Under the pieces are notes generated by a model. The model searched no databases. It was not told where the DNA came from and worked only from the letters and a program-made list of their open reading frames with translations. DNA of 64,000 nt from CAZMPJ01 sp964568455 (GTDB lineage: Bacteria; Margulisbacteria; WOR-1; O2-12-FULL-45-9): the NCBI GenBank assembly GCA_964568455.1, contig CAZMPJ010000001.1, positions 62,001-126,000 on the forward strand, given 5' to 3'. Made by a program: the position numbers and the translations under genes. Shown here one piece after another: positions 1-7,581 of this stretch. Every line of letters starts with the position of its first letter. The stretch's first letter is position 1.

Positions 1-2
1 GG

Positions 3-29
3 ATGTTAATTAATAGAAAGAGACCTTAA
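3..29 (+). CDS. 3' end of an upstream gene (partial)
   Basis: Only the last codons of a possible upstream gene lie in the window. Of the three frames, the one ending in TAA at 27-29 overlaps the ATG of the next gene by one base (TAATG), a junction used repeatedly in this genome. The residual peptide would end in LINRKRP. The other two frames stop earlier, at 7-9 and 11-13. By position it is probably another pilin-like gene, but nothing in the sequence proves that. Confidence 0.35.
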   Translation: MLINRKRP

Positions 30-376
30 TGAAAAGACAAGGGGTTTCGCTTCTGGAAATGCTGATGGTAATGGCTTTTATTGGGATTGGCTTTTTGTCT
101 ATTCTCCAGCTTTTAGTGGCTAATCTTGCGGCCGAAAATATTATTGAAGATTCTTATGTAGCTATGAATATTGCTTCTGGCAAAATGGAACAGTTATTAA
201 ATACCAATTTTGCATCTATTGTTTCTGAAACAACAGTGGAGGTTACTGATTTTCCTGGCTTTTATCAATCGGTAAATGTTGCGACGGTTGAATCTTCTCT
301 TAAACAAATAAAAGTAAGGGTGGCCTGGAAAGACGATGCGTATATCCTAGATACTTTAAAGAGTAATTATCCATGA
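29..376 (+). CDS. Type IV pilus / type II secretion prepilin-like protein (PilV/GspI type)
   Basis: This 115-residue protein has a class III (prepilin) signal: a short basic leader MKRQ, then G, then the mature start VSLLE with glutamate at +5, then a hydrophobic helix to about residue 30. Such proteins are cleaved and N-methylated by a prepilin peptidase and assemble as minor pilins or pseudopilins. The region after the helix is short and has no recognisable subdomain. It overlaps the next prepilin by 4 nt (ATGA) and lies directly upstream of pilM-type genes, which fits a minor pilin of a type IV pilus. Whether the machine is a pilus or a type II secretion system cannot be settled from this gene alone. 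Confidence 0.82.
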   Translation: MKRQGVSLLEMLMVMAFIGIGFLSILQLLVANLAAENIIEDSYVAMNIASGKMEQLLNTNFASIVSETTVEVTDFPGFYQSVNVATVESSLKQIKVRVAWKDDAYILDTLKSNYP

Positions 377-864
377 GCAATAAAAAAGGTGTAACTTTAA
401 TAGAGCTAATAATGGTGTTATTTATCGCGGCTAATCTTTTTTTGATTGTTTTTTTAATTTATGATGTGGGGTTTAAGGTTTTTCAGCAAGGAGAAAAACG
501 TTCGGGCCTACGCTCCGATGTTGGCCGGGCAGTTTCTTTATTGACCAAGGATGTTAGGTTGGCTTCTGGTTTTACCGTGGCGAATGAAAACAGTGTGACT
601 TTTTGGACAGATTATAATGGCGATGAAGAAGAATCAGTGGGTGAATCTATTACCTATAGTTTTTCTGGAATTAGCGGAGAGGCGTTAATAAAAACCGATG
701 CCAATGGTGATTACGCAGTATTAGATGAGGTGGTTGAGTTTACTCTATCTTATGATAGTATTTTAGTAGATAGTATTCATTTGATTAGCTTTGTTTTAGA
801 TGCAGCTAAGGATTTTGAAACTTTTAAAATTGAAAGCAGTATAAAGGCAAGAAACATAATATGA
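373..864 (+). CDS. Type IV pilus / type II secretion prepilin-like protein (PilW/GspJ type)
   Basis: This 163-residue protein carries a second prepilin signal: leader MSNKK, cleavage after G, mature start VTLIE with glutamate at +5, then a hydrophobic segment to about residue 28. The globular part contains SDVGRAVSLLTKDVRLASGF, which resembles the region after the helix in PilW/GspJ minor pilins. It overlaps both neighbours by 4 nt, so it is translationally coupled to the preceding prepilin and the following pilM fusion. The exact minor-pilin class is an inference from length and neighbourhood. Confidence 0.82.
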   Translation: MSNKKGVTLIELIMVLFIAANLFLIVFLIYDVGFKVFQQGEKRSGLRSDVGRAVSLLTKDVRLASGFTVANENSVTFWTDYNGDEEESVGESITYSFSGISGEALIKTDANGDYAVLDEVVEFTLSYDSILVDSIHLISFVLDAAKDFETFKIESSIKARNII

Positions 865-2198
865 TCGGCTTAGAGATTAATGAAAATTCAATTAGGTTGG
901 TTGAGGTAAAAGAAAGCGCCAAAACCATTTCCTTGGTTAATGCTGTAGTGGAAGAAGGTGTTCCCAGCTCAAAATCCATCCAAAAAATATTTAAAACGAA
1001 TTCAATTTCAGATAAAAATGTTTATTCGGTAATTTCTGGCAAGCAAGTAGTAGTTCACCCCAAGCTTTTTCCGGTAATGTCTGATAAGGAACTGCGCGAA
1101 GCACTATTTTGGGAAGCTAAAGAATTAATTGCTTTTCCTCTAGAGCAGGCGGCGGTTTCGTATAAGAAAATCGGGGAAAGAATTGAGGGTGGGGTAAAAA
1201 AACTAGAGCTCTTGTTGGTAGTTATTAAAAAAGAGCAGCTGCAAAAACTACAAAACTTGTTGTCTGAGGCCGGTTTAAAAGTTAAGGGAGTAACCGTTGC
1301 TCCTTTTGCTATTTGGGATTTAATGAAAAATAAATTTAAACCTGCTAAAGAAGAGCTTTATGCGGTTTTAGATATTAATACTGTAAGTGCTAGCTTAAAC
1401 GTGTTTAAAGGGGAAAATTTAAAATTTGTCAGAAATTTAACTCTTACTCAAGGAGAGAAACGACAAGAAACCCTTATCCAGGAGCTAGCGCAAACTATTA
1501 GCTATGTATCAGAAAAGGCAGTTGTTCCTTCGGTTGACCATTTGTTTTTACTGGGCAACCATGCTTCTTTTAAAAACTTGGATAAAGCGTTGGCCCAAGC
1601 TTTAGGTATAAAAGTTGCTATTTTTGATCCTTTTAAAGATGTTGAAGTAAAAAAAGAACAAATTCCCAAAGATCATTTGGGAATAGCCATGGGGCTGGCT
1701 CTAGGTAAAACCCAAAGCCTTAATTTATTAGGGGCAGAAAAGACTAAATCAAAAGAAAATCCTTTTGCCAAGCTGCCGATTAAAAAAATTACTCGCTATT
1801 CCCTCTTAGCTTTATTGGTTTTGTTTGTATTGTTTTTTGGATATAGCCGATTTTCAACTTATAAAAAGACTTTGGATAAAGAATTAAAAATTGCCCAGGC
1901 CCAGGTCGCGGCTAAGCAGCAGCCAACTGCGCCTATGATTAAAGAAGGCAAGAAGGCCGAGCAAAAACTAGAAACTTTAAGGCAGATACTTCCTTCTTCT
2001 TTTTCTTTGGAAGAATTAACCTATGAGAGAAAAGGAAACAATATTACTTTTGTAGGTACGCTAACTAAACAAGCCTATGTAGGAAACATGATTTATGGTT
2101 TAGAGTCTTCTGGTCAATTTAAAGAAGTAAAAGTTTGGGAAGTTAAAAAAGAGGGGGCAGGAGTGCGGATTAAAATAACCGTGAGGTTTAAGAAGTAA
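861..2198 (+). CDS. pilM: PilM-PilN fusion, type IV pilus inner-membrane platform
   Basis: Residues 1 to about 290 look like the actin-fold PilM protein, with an opening IGLEINENSIRLVEV, a middle segment YAVLDINTVSASLNVF near 167-182 and an LFLLGNHA segment near 228. It continues through one transmembrane helix (about 311-330), a Lys/Gln-rich stretch, and a C-terminal ferredoxin-like segment (about 370-445) as in PilN. In most pilus operons PilM (cytoplasmic) and PilN (membrane) are separate and PilM binds the PilN N-terminal tail. Here the two are one 445-residue chain. The gene overlaps its neighbours by 4 nt and 1 nt. The PilN assignment of the C-terminal part rests on topology and order. 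Confidence 0.85.
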   Translation: MIGLEINENSIRLVEVKESAKTISLVNAVVEEGVPSSKSIQKIFKTNSISDKNVYSVISGKQVVVHPKLFPVMSDKELREALFWEAKELIAFPLEQAAVSYKKIGERIEGGVKKLELLLVVIKKEQLQKLQNLLSEAGLKVKGVTVAPFAIWDLMKNKFKPAKEELYAVLDINTVSASLNVFKGENLKFVRNLTLTQGEKRQETLIQELAQTISYVSEKAVVPSVDHLFLLGNHASFKNLDKALAQALGIKVAIFDPFKDVEVKKEQIPKDHLGIAMGLALGKTQSLNLLGAEKTKSKENPFAKLPIKKITRYSLLALLVLFVLFFGYSRFSTYKKTLDKELKIAQAQVAAKQQPTAPMIKEGKKAEQKLETLRQILPSSFSLEELTYERKGNNITFVGTLTKQAYVGNMIYGLESSGQFKEVKVWEVKKEGAGVRIKITVRFKK

Positions 2199-2914
2199 TG
2201 CCGCAAAAAAAGATTTTAATTTATGCTTTAGTTTTTGGCTTGCTAACCATGTCTCTGTTAGTAGGCTTGCGTGAACTGGTGCAAACTCGTCGTATGCAAA
2301 ATGAATTAAAGCTGGCAAATTTAGAATTAAAAGTTCTGGCCATTGAAAATAAAGATTCCTCTTATTTAGCCGAAGGCGATATACCTTATATAATTCGACA
2401 GTTAATCTCTACTTTGCCGCAAGGACTGAATCTTGAGTTGCGCAGAATAATTCCGCAAAAGGTAAGGCCAGCTGGAAAGCTTAAAAAATTTGAAATAGAG
2501 CTTGAAATTGTTTCACGACAAAATAATTTGGAAAAATATCTGGGTAAATTGTCTTCTATTAAAACGCCGGTTCAAGTGAATCGAGTTATTATTAAACGGG
2601 TAGATAATAGAACTGTTGCTTCTAAAAGTTTTATTTCTTTCCTTTTGATTCCTGGGGCAGCAACGGTTAATGTTAGTCCAGAAGTTTTCTCAAAATCAAC
2701 GCCTAAGAAAAAAGTGGTTAAGAAAACTTATAAAAAGAAAGTTAAGCTTCCTAGTTTGCAAGGGGTATGGAGTGGAGAGGTAACCCAAGCTATAATTGAT
2801 GATCAGGTGGTAGAGGTTGGCCAAAGCGTAAATGGATTTTTAGTGGTTGATATTCAATCTGATTCTGTAGTAATAAAAAAGAGTGGTAAAAAGTACTATC
2901 TAAAGTTAAAATAG
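2198..2914 (+). CDS. pilO: PilO-like protein with C-terminal PilP-like domain
   Basis: This 238-residue protein has one N-terminal transmembrane helix (about 5-24), a coiled-coil-like stretch, and a region to about 150 that fits PilO (IPYIIRQLISTLPQGLNLELRRI). A lysine-rich linker (about 170-183) follows. The last 55 residues contain GVWSGEVTQAIIDDQVVEVG and end YYLKLK, like the small beta domain of PilP/GspC that contacts the secretin. The start codon overlaps the stop of the PilM fusion (TAATG). Its place between PilM-N and the secretin, where pilO and pilP normally sit, supports a PilO-PilP fusion. Sequence signal is weaker than for PilM. Confidence 0.68.
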   Translation: MPQKKILIYALVFGLLTMSLLVGLRELVQTRRMQNELKLANLELKVLAIENKDSSYLAEGDIPYIIRQLISTLPQGLNLELRRIIPQKVRPAGKLKKFEIELEIVSRQNNLEKYLGKLSSIKTPVQVNRVIIKRVDNRTVASKSFISFLLIPGAATVNVSPEVFSKSTPKKKVVKKTYKKKVKLPSLQGVWSGEVTQAIIDDQVVEVGQSVNGFLVVDIQSDSVVIKKSGKKYYLKLK

Positions 2915-2930
2915 CTAAAGGGGGATTAAA

Positions 2931-4235
2931 ATGAAAAAGATTTTATTAGGTTTTTTGATTTGTTTTGTCTTGGTAGCTCCAGTATTAGCTCAAGCAACTA
3001 GGGAAGTGGTGCCAAAAGAGCCTACGGTTTCTTTGCATTTTAAAGGAGTAAGCATTAGAAATGCTCTCCTGCAAGTGGCCAAAGAAGCGAATTTTAATCT
3101 TTTAGGCGGCACAGATATTACCGGTAAAATAACTATTTCTTTGGCCGACGTGCCAGTATCCCAAGCCTTAAAAGCTATTCTAGAAGATAGTGGTTACACT
3201 TATAAACGGGAGGCAGGAAATATTTTAAAAATTATCCCTTCTGCAACACCTCCCAAGCGAATAGATGTAGGAAAAGGATTCTATATCCAGGTTTTTTCTG
3301 TTAATTATACTGATCCAGTTTACATTAAAGATACCCTTCTTCCTCTTTTACCTAAAGGGACAGATGTCAAGGTTCCGGAAGGCAGTAATAAATTGTTTGT
3401 CAAAGGTAGCTTATATGCTTTGGGTTCGGTTACTAAGTTTCTGCGGGTTTTAGACCGTCCTCCTAAGCAAGTAATGGTAGAAGCTCGAGTTTTAGAAATT
3501 ACTCATACTTCAAGCAATATTCTTGGTACCCAAGGCCAATACGAACGAAGCGCAGATGTTGGTGATTATGCAAAAGAAGTTGGTTTGGCTGGCGGTCCTT
3601 CTGATACTGGGGCACAGGGTCTGTTTTTGGGGGTTAGTAGTCAGGGTTTAACTGCTTTGGTAGAAGCTTTCCGTTCAAAAACTGGTTATAATTTACTTTC
3701 TGCTCCAAAAGTTTTAGCCATAAGTGGAAAATCAGCTGAAATTATTACTGGTTCTCGTTTGGGATACAAAGTAAAGACTGTTACGCCTACCGGCTTAATT
3801 GAAAGTGTTGAGTTTATGGATGTTGGAACCAAGTTAAATATAAAACCAATTGTAAAAGATGATGATACTATTATCATGGAAATTCATCCTGAAGTCAGCA
3901 CTGGTTCTATTATAAATGAACTGCCACAAAAAGACTCCACCGAAACTACAACTACTTTGTCGGTAAAATCCGGGCAAAGTATTATTATTGGTGGATTAAT
4001 ACGTGACTATGTGCAAGAGGTTCAACTTGGAACTCCAATTTTAATGGATCTCCCTTTAATCGGTTCTTTCTTTCGGCGTACAGTTACTGATACTCAAAAA
4101 AGGGAGATTGTAGTTTTGATTAGTCCGCATATTGTGGATGTAGCGCAAATCGAACAAGATGCCAAACAATTTGAAGCATTTTCAAAGCACCAACAAAAAG
4201 CAGAAAACTTTAATTATTTTCAAATGCTTCGTTAA
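2931..4235 (+). CDS. pilQ: Type IV pilus secretin (PilQ/GspD family)
   Basis: The 434-residue protein starts with a signal peptide (cleavage near residue 20, after VLAQA). An STN/N0 domain follows (about 33-95, with VSLHFKGVSIRNALLQVAKE), then an N1-like region and the C-terminal secretin pore domain (about 180-410). In the pore domain the gate strand segment NLLSAPKVLAISGKSAEI and the ending REIVVLISPHIVD are typical. Secretins form the outer-membrane ring through which pili pass. It is short for a PilQ, with no AMIN domain. An AAGGGGGA ribosome-binding site lies 5 nt before the ATG. It is the last gene of the pilus operon. Confidence 0.93.
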   Translation: MKKILLGFLICFVLVAPVLAQATREVVPKEPTVSLHFKGVSIRNALLQVAKEANFNLLGGTDITGKITISLADVPVSQALKAILEDSGYTYKREAGNILKIIPSATPPKRIDVGKGFYIQVFSVNYTDPVYIKDTLLPLLPKGTDVKVPEGSNKLFVKGSLYALGSVTKFLRVLDRPPKQVMVEARVLEITHTSSNILGTQGQYERSADVGDYAKEVGLAGGPSDTGAQGLFLGVSSQGLTALVEAFRSKTGYNLLSAPKVLAISGKSAEIITGSRLGYKVKTVTPTGLIESVEFMDVGTKLNIKPIVKDDDTIIMEIHPEVSTGSIINELPQKDSTETTTTLSVKSGQSIIIGGLIRDYVQEVQLGTPILMDLPLIGSFFRRTVTDTQKREIVVLISPHIVDVAQIEQDAKQFEAFSKHQQKAENFNYFQMLR

Positions 4236-4243
4236 AACCCCTT

Positions 4244-4269
4244 GCCCTAAACCAGTGTCGGTTTAGGGC
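4244..4269 (+). terminator. Inverted repeat after the secretin gene
   Basis: A perfect 10-bp inverted repeat (4244-4253 with 4260-4269, loop AGTGTC) begins 8 bases after the secretin stop codon. It would form a stable hairpin in the pilus transcript but has no following T tract, so it is a weak or Rho-assisted terminator, or an mRNA 3' end protector. Its right arm abuts the -35 box of the next promoter. Confidence 0.45.
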
Positions 4270-4299
4270 TTGACAGGGATGCCTATAATAATGTAGAAT
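4270..4299 (+). promoter_or_regulatory. Sigma70-type promoter of the rpmG-secE-nusG-rpl-rpo supercluster
   Basis: TTGACA at 4270-4275 and TAGAAT at 4294-4299 are separated by 18 bp, matching the housekeeping promoter pattern. Predicted transcription begins near 4306, about 50 nt before the rpmG start. The closer TATAAT at 4284-4289 is only 8 bp from the -35 box and cannot pair with it, though it could have its own weak upstream box. Confidence 0.65.
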
Positions 4300-4312
4300 A
4301 CTTCTTTGTTTG

Positions 4313-4351
4313 TCTGGAAGGGGAATTTTTTGCCCTCTTCAGGATTTTTTT
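4313..4351 (+). terminator. Intrinsic-terminator-like hairpin in the rpmG leader (possible attenuator)
   Basis: Bases 4317-4323 pair with 4334-4340 (one G-U pair) around a 10-nt loop, and the stem extends outward through 4313-4315 with 4342-4344 after one mismatch. Seven T residues follow at 4345-4351. It lies downstream of the promoter at 4270-4299 and ends 3 nt before the rpmG ATG. The 3' arm contains the only AGGA ribosome-binding candidate (4341-4344). It could end pilus-operon transcripts and also attenuate the ribosomal supercluster. Regulation is inferred from position. Confidence 0.55.
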
Positions 4352-4354
4352 GTT

Positions 4355-4507
4355 ATGAGAGAAATGATAACGTTAGTTTGCACAGTGTGCAAAGAAAAAA
4401 ATTACGCGACGAATAAGAACAGGAAAACTACTAAAGATCGTATTGAGCTTTCCAAGTTTTGTTCGCGTTGCAAAAAACACACTAAGCATAAAGAAGATAA
4501 AAAATAG
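4355..4507 (+). CDS. rpmG: 50S ribosomal protein L33
   Basis: This 50-residue protein is a zinc-binding L33 with cysteines 9, 12, 36 and 39 in two C-x2-C pairs and the typical KNRKTTKDRIELSKFC core. An upstream in-frame ATG at 4310 would add 15 residues unlike any L33 and would cross the leader hairpin. The ATG at 4355 gives MREMITL, matching the family start. AGGA at 4341-4344 is the only ribosome-binding candidate, 10 nt away. It is the first gene of the supercluster and is followed by tRNA-Trp. Confidence 0.93.
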   Translation: MREMITLVCTVCKEKNYATNKNRKTTKDRIELSKFCSRCKKHTKHKEDKK

Positions 4508-4514
4508 GGGCTAG

Positions 4515-4586
4515 GGGAGTGTCGGTTAAGGGCTAAACCACTGGTCTCCAAAACCAGGACTGGGGGTTCGATTCCTCCCACTCCCG
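4515..4586 (+). tRNA. tRNA-Trp (anticodon CCA)
   Basis: A complete cloverleaf can be drawn. The acceptor stem is 4515-4521 with 4579-4585 (7 perfect pairs) and the D stem GGTT/AACC is 4524-4527 with 4536-4539. The anticodon stem CTGGT/ACCAG is 4541-4545 with 4553-4557, with anticodon CCA at 4548-4550. The T arm is 4562-4566 with 4574-4578 around TTCGATT. The discriminator base is G4586 and no 3' CCA is encoded. A tRNA-Trp between rpmG and secE is a common bacterial arrangement and implies processing from the mRNA. Confidence 0.97.
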
Positions 4587-4596
4587 GATTTTTAAG

Positions 4597-4782
4597 ATGA
4601 TTGATAAGATAGTTAAATATATAAAAGAGACGAGAGCGGAAACGAAACGGGTAGTTTGGCCGGAGCGTAGATATGTGATGGTGGCAACAGTAATTATTTT
4701 GATGATTGTTACTATCATGGGTGCTTATGTGATGTTTGTGGATTCAATATTTGCAAAATTATTTGCATTTTTATTAAAGTAA
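4597..4782 (+). CDS. secE: Preprotein translocase subunit SecE
   Basis: A 61-residue single-helix SecE. The amphipathic N-terminal helix ends in the conserved RAETKRVVWPER motif (about 13-24), followed by one transmembrane segment (about 27-53). It clamps SecY in the inner-membrane translocon; secY lies at 26504 in the same cluster. It starts 10 nt after the tRNA-Trp. No clear ribosome-binding site precedes the ATG. Confidence 0.95.
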   Translation: MIDKIVKYIKETRAETKRVVWPERRYVMVATVIILMIVTIMGAYVMFVDSIFAKLFAFLLK

Positions 4783-4796
4783 AGTAAGGAAGGGTA

Positions 4797-5516
4797 ATGG
4801 AAGAAGAAAACAAGAACCTTAGTAATAAGAATAATGAAAGCGAAAACACTGAACCGGTAGCAAAACAACCGGCTGAGCAACCTGCAAAACCATCAGTGGA
4901 ACCATCTGTAGAACCAGTGGCAGAGCAACCAGCCGAACAACCTGCTGTGTCTGGAGAAACGATTAAAGATCCTGTTGATCAGGATTTAATTGCCAAAGGT
5001 AAATGGTTTGTAATCCAGGTTATGACTGGTGATGAAGATAAGGTTAAGCAAGCTTTAGAGCTTACGATTAAATTAAAGAACTTGCGCAACAAGATTTTTC
5101 AGGTTTTAGTTCCTACCGAAGAAATTGTAGAAATTAAAGGTGGCAAACGGCGCGAAAAAGTTAGAAAAATGTTCCCTGGTTACGTCTTCTTGCATATGTT
5201 GTTAGATGATGAAACCTGGTATCAAATTCGCGAAACCCACGGAGTAGCCCGCTTTATCGGCACCAAAGTAAAACCCACCCCTGTTTCTGAAAAAGAGATG
5301 CAAAGGGTTTTAAAACAGCTAGGTAAAGAAGAAAGACTGGAAATTACTTTTGAAAAAGGTGAGGGTGTGCGCGTAATTTCTGGTCCTTTTAGAGGTTATA
5401 CTGGAACTGTTGACGAAGTAAATCCTGAAAAAGGCAAGTTAAAGATCTTAATTAACATTTTTGGCCGGGATACACCGGTAGAAGTTAATTTTGAGCACGC
5501 GCAAAAGATTATTTAG
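4797..5516 (+). CDS. nusG: Transcription termination/antitermination factor NusG, with N-terminal extension
   Basis: From about residue 65 this is a normal NusG: an NGN domain starting GKWFVIQVMTGDEDKV, with the FPGYVF motif, then a C-terminal KOW domain with FEKGEGVRVISGPFRGYTG. NusG binds RNA polymerase and, through KOW, Rho or ribosomal S10. The first 64 residues are an acidic, low-complexity Glu/Pro/Ala/Val tail with near-repeats of AEQPA and VEPS, not present in most NusG proteins. An AAGGAAGGG ribosome-binding site precedes the ATG, so the extension appears to be translated. Confidence 0.96.
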   Translation: MEEENKNLSNKNNESENTEPVAKQPAEQPAKPSVEPSVEPVAEQPAEQPAVSGETIKDPVDQDLIAKGKWFVIQVMTGDEDKVKQALELTIKLKNLRNKIFQVLVPTEEIVEIKGGKRREKVRKMFPGYVFLHMLLDDETWYQIRETHGVARFIGTKVKPTPVSEKEMQRVLKQLGKEERLEITFEKGEGVRVISGPFRGYTGTVDEVNPEKGKLKILINIFGRDTPVEVNFEHAQKII

Positions 5517-5525
5517 GAGAAAAAG

Positions 5526-5966
5526 ATGGCAGTTAAAAAGAAGAAGAAAAAAGAAATCATTACAAAAATTAAATTGCAGATTAAGGGTGGGGCGGCTAAT
5601 CCGGCTCCTCCAATTGGTCCGGCTTTAGGTCAGCACGGTTTAAATATTATGGAATTCTGCAAACAATATAATGCAGCCACTAAAGATAAGGCTGGTTTTA
5701 TTGTTCCTGTAGAAATAACCGTTTATAAAGACCGCTCTTTTACCTTTATTACCAAAACTCCTCCAGTGGCCGACCTGCTGCGAAAAGCGCTTGGCATTGA
5801 AAAAGGTTCTGGTGTACCGAATAAAGATAAAGTAGGCAGTGTTAGTAAGGATAAACTTAAAGAAATCGCTGAAATGAAAATGCCGGATATCAATGCCAAT
5901 GATATTGAGGCCGCCATGAAAATTGTGGCTGGCACGGCTAGAAGTATGGGGATTACGCTATCATGA
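5526..5966 (+). CDS. rplK: 50S ribosomal protein L11
   Basis: 146 residues. The proline-rich N-terminal domain contains NPAPPIGPALGQHGLNIMEF, the thiostrepton-site signature, and the C-terminal 23S-binding domain follows. The N terminus carries an extra run of lysines (residues 4-9). L11 forms the GTPase-associated centre with L10 and L7/L12, encoded just downstream. AGGAGAAAAAG precedes the start, and the end overlaps rplA by 4 nt. Confidence 0.97.
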   Translation: MAVKKKKKKEIITKIKLQIKGGAANPAPPIGPALGQHGLNIMEFCKQYNAATKDKAGFIVPVEITVYKDRSFTFITKTPPVADLLRKALGIEKGSGVPNKDKVGSVSKDKLKEIAEMKMPDINANDIEAAMKIVAGTARSMGITLS

Positions 5967-6670
5967 AAAGACGAGGAAAAAAATACAAAGAAAAATTAAA
6001 ATTAGTTGATCGCAGTAAGAAATTAATGCCTGAAGCAGCTTTTGATTTAGTTAAGCAGATAGCCGCAGCTAAGTTTGATGAAAGCATTGACCTTTCCATT
6101 AAATTGAGTGTTGACCCCAAGAAAAATGCTATCCGCGGCACAGTAATGCTGCCTGGTGGTTCAGGTAAAACTCGTAAAGTAGCGGTAATTGCTAAAGCGG
6201 ATAAAATTAAAGAAGCCGAAGAAGCAGGAGCAGACTCTTTTGGTGGAGATGACCTGATTGAAAAAATTAAAGGCGGGTTTTTAGGCTTTGACGTGGTAAT
6301 TGCTACTCCTGACATGATGCCCAGCGTTGGAAAACTAGGTAAAATCTTAGGTACCAAGGGGATGATGCCAAATCCTAAGTCCGGCACAGTCACTTTTGAT
6401 ATCAGTAAGACAGTTAAAGAATTTAAAAGCGGCAAAGTTGAGTTTCGCATGGACAAAACTTCTGTGCTGCACATGATTTTAGGAAAACTTTCTTTTGAAA
6501 AAGATGCTTTGGTTAAAAATTTCTACAGTGCTCTTTCCGCTATCAGAAAGTTGAAGCCCAGCGGCTTAAAAGTAAGCTATATTAAATCGATCACACTTTC
6601 TTCCAGTATGGGGCCTGGCATTAAACTGGATGCCCGCGCTATTACTGATAAGTTAGAAAAGGAGCTTTAA
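5963..6670 (+). CDS. rplA: 50S ribosomal protein L1
   Basis: 235 residues, full length. Family features include the GTVMLPGGSGKTRKVAV segment and the MPNPKSGTV loop. L1 forms the mobile stalk beside the E site and in many bacteria represses its own rplK-rplA message. The ATG overlaps the rplK stop (ATGA), so the pair is translationally coupled. Confidence 0.97.
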   Translation: MKRRGKKYKEKLKLVDRSKKLMPEAAFDLVKQIAAAKFDESIDLSIKLSVDPKKNAIRGTVMLPGGSGKTRKVAVIAKADKIKEAEEAGADSFGGDDLIEKIKGGFLGFDVVIATPDMMPSVGKLGKILGTKGMMPNPKSGTVTFDISKTVKEFKSGKVEFRMDKTSVLHMILGKLSFEKDALVKNFYSALSAIRKLKPSGLKVSYIKSITLSSSMGPGIKLDARAITDKLEKEL

Positions 6671-6671
6671 G

Positions 6672-7211
6672 ATGCCAGGTGCCAAAGCGCTCGAAGTTAA
6701 AAAACAAAAAGTTAAAAAGTTAAAAGAGAAACTTGAATCTGCTTCAGTTATAGCTGTGGCTGATTATAAAGGACTTAGCGTAAAAGAGATCACTGAATTT
6801 CGCAAAAAACTTTATAAGGAAGATGCGGAATATACTATTATAAAGAATACATTATTAGAAAGAGCGGCAGAGGAAGCTGGCTTTTCGCAATTAAAAGAAC
6901 ATTTAAAAGGATCGACCGCGGTCCTTTTTGGCTATAAAGATCCGGTTACCCCGATTAAAGTCTTGGTTGACTTTGTTGAAGAGGTTGAGAAGGGTCAAAT
7001 TCGTGCAGGGATTATGGAAAAGACTTTTATTGATGCGGATAAGGTCAAAGAAATTTCTAAATTACCTACTCGCGAAGAACTTTTGGCAAAATTAATAGGC
7101 AGTATGCAGTCCCCAATTTATGGTTTTGTTAATGTGTTGCAAGGAACAGTTCGAAACCTTGTTTATGCATTAAAAGATTATGCAAACAAAAAAGGAGGCG
7201 AGAGTAAATGA
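6672..7211 (+). CDS. rplJ: 50S ribosomal protein L10
   Basis: 179 residues. The RNA-binding N-terminal domain includes VADYKGLSVKEITEFRK and the C-terminal helix binds L7/L12 dimers. AAGGAG at 6658-6663 lies within the end of rplA. Only 1 nt separates it from rplA, so the long autoregulatory L10 leader known in other bacteria is missing here. Confidence 0.96.
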   Translation: MPGAKALEVKKQKVKKLKEKLESASVIAVADYKGLSVKEITEFRKKLYKEDAEYTIIKNTLLERAAEEAGFSQLKEHLKGSTAVLFGYKDPVTPIKVLVDFVEEVEKGQIRAGIMEKTFIDADKVKEISKLPTREELLAKLIGSMQSPIYGFVNVLQGTVRNLVYALKDYANKKGGESK

Positions 7212-7579
7212 GTAAGGTTAAAGAAATTTTGACGTCTGTAGAAGGAATGACGGTTCTTGAGCTATCTGAATTGGTAAAAGAAATGGAAGAAAAGTTTGGT
7301 GTTTCTGCTGCTGCACCAGTAGTAGTAGGAGCCGCTGGAGCTGCCGGAGGTGAAGCAGCCGAAGCAAAAGACGAATTTGACGTGGTCTTGGCTGAAACTG
7401 GAGCGAAAAAGATCCAGGTACTTAAGATCTTACGTGAAGTTACCGGACTAGGTTTAAAAGAAGCGAAAGAATTAGTCGACACAGCTCCTAAACCTGTAAA
7501 ACAAGGGATTAAAAAAGAGGAAGCTGAAGAAATTAAGAAAAAATTAGAAGCTGAAGGGGCAAAGGTAGAGATTAAATAA
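7208..7579 (+). CDS. rplL: 50S ribosomal protein L7/L12
   Basis: 123 residues with the usual order: N-terminal dimerisation helices, an Ala/Gly hinge (about 38-55), and the C-terminal factor-binding domain with FDVVLAETGAKKIQVLKILR and GLGLKEAKELVD. AAGGAGG at 7192-7198 is a strong ribosome-binding site, which fits the multi-copy stoichiometry of L12. It overlaps rplJ by 4 nt. Confidence 0.97.
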   Translation: MSKVKEILTSVEGMTVLELSELVKEMEEKFGVSAAAPVVVGAAGAAGGEAAEAKDEFDVVLAETGAKKIQVLKILREVTGLGLKEAKELVDTAPKPVKQGIKKEEAEEIKKKLEAEGAKVEIK

Positions 7580-7581
7580 AT

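Noticed and set aside
4284..4289. A perfect TATAAT close to TTGACA upstream of rpmG
   Set aside because: Only 8 bp separate the two hexamers, too short for sigma70 use. TAGAAT at 4294-4299 with an 18-bp spacer was taken instead.
5953..6474. Long open frames on the strand opposite rplA, rpoB, the TPR gene and other conserved genes
   Set aside because: They mirror codon bias of the real genes, lack ribosome-binding sites and have no family features.
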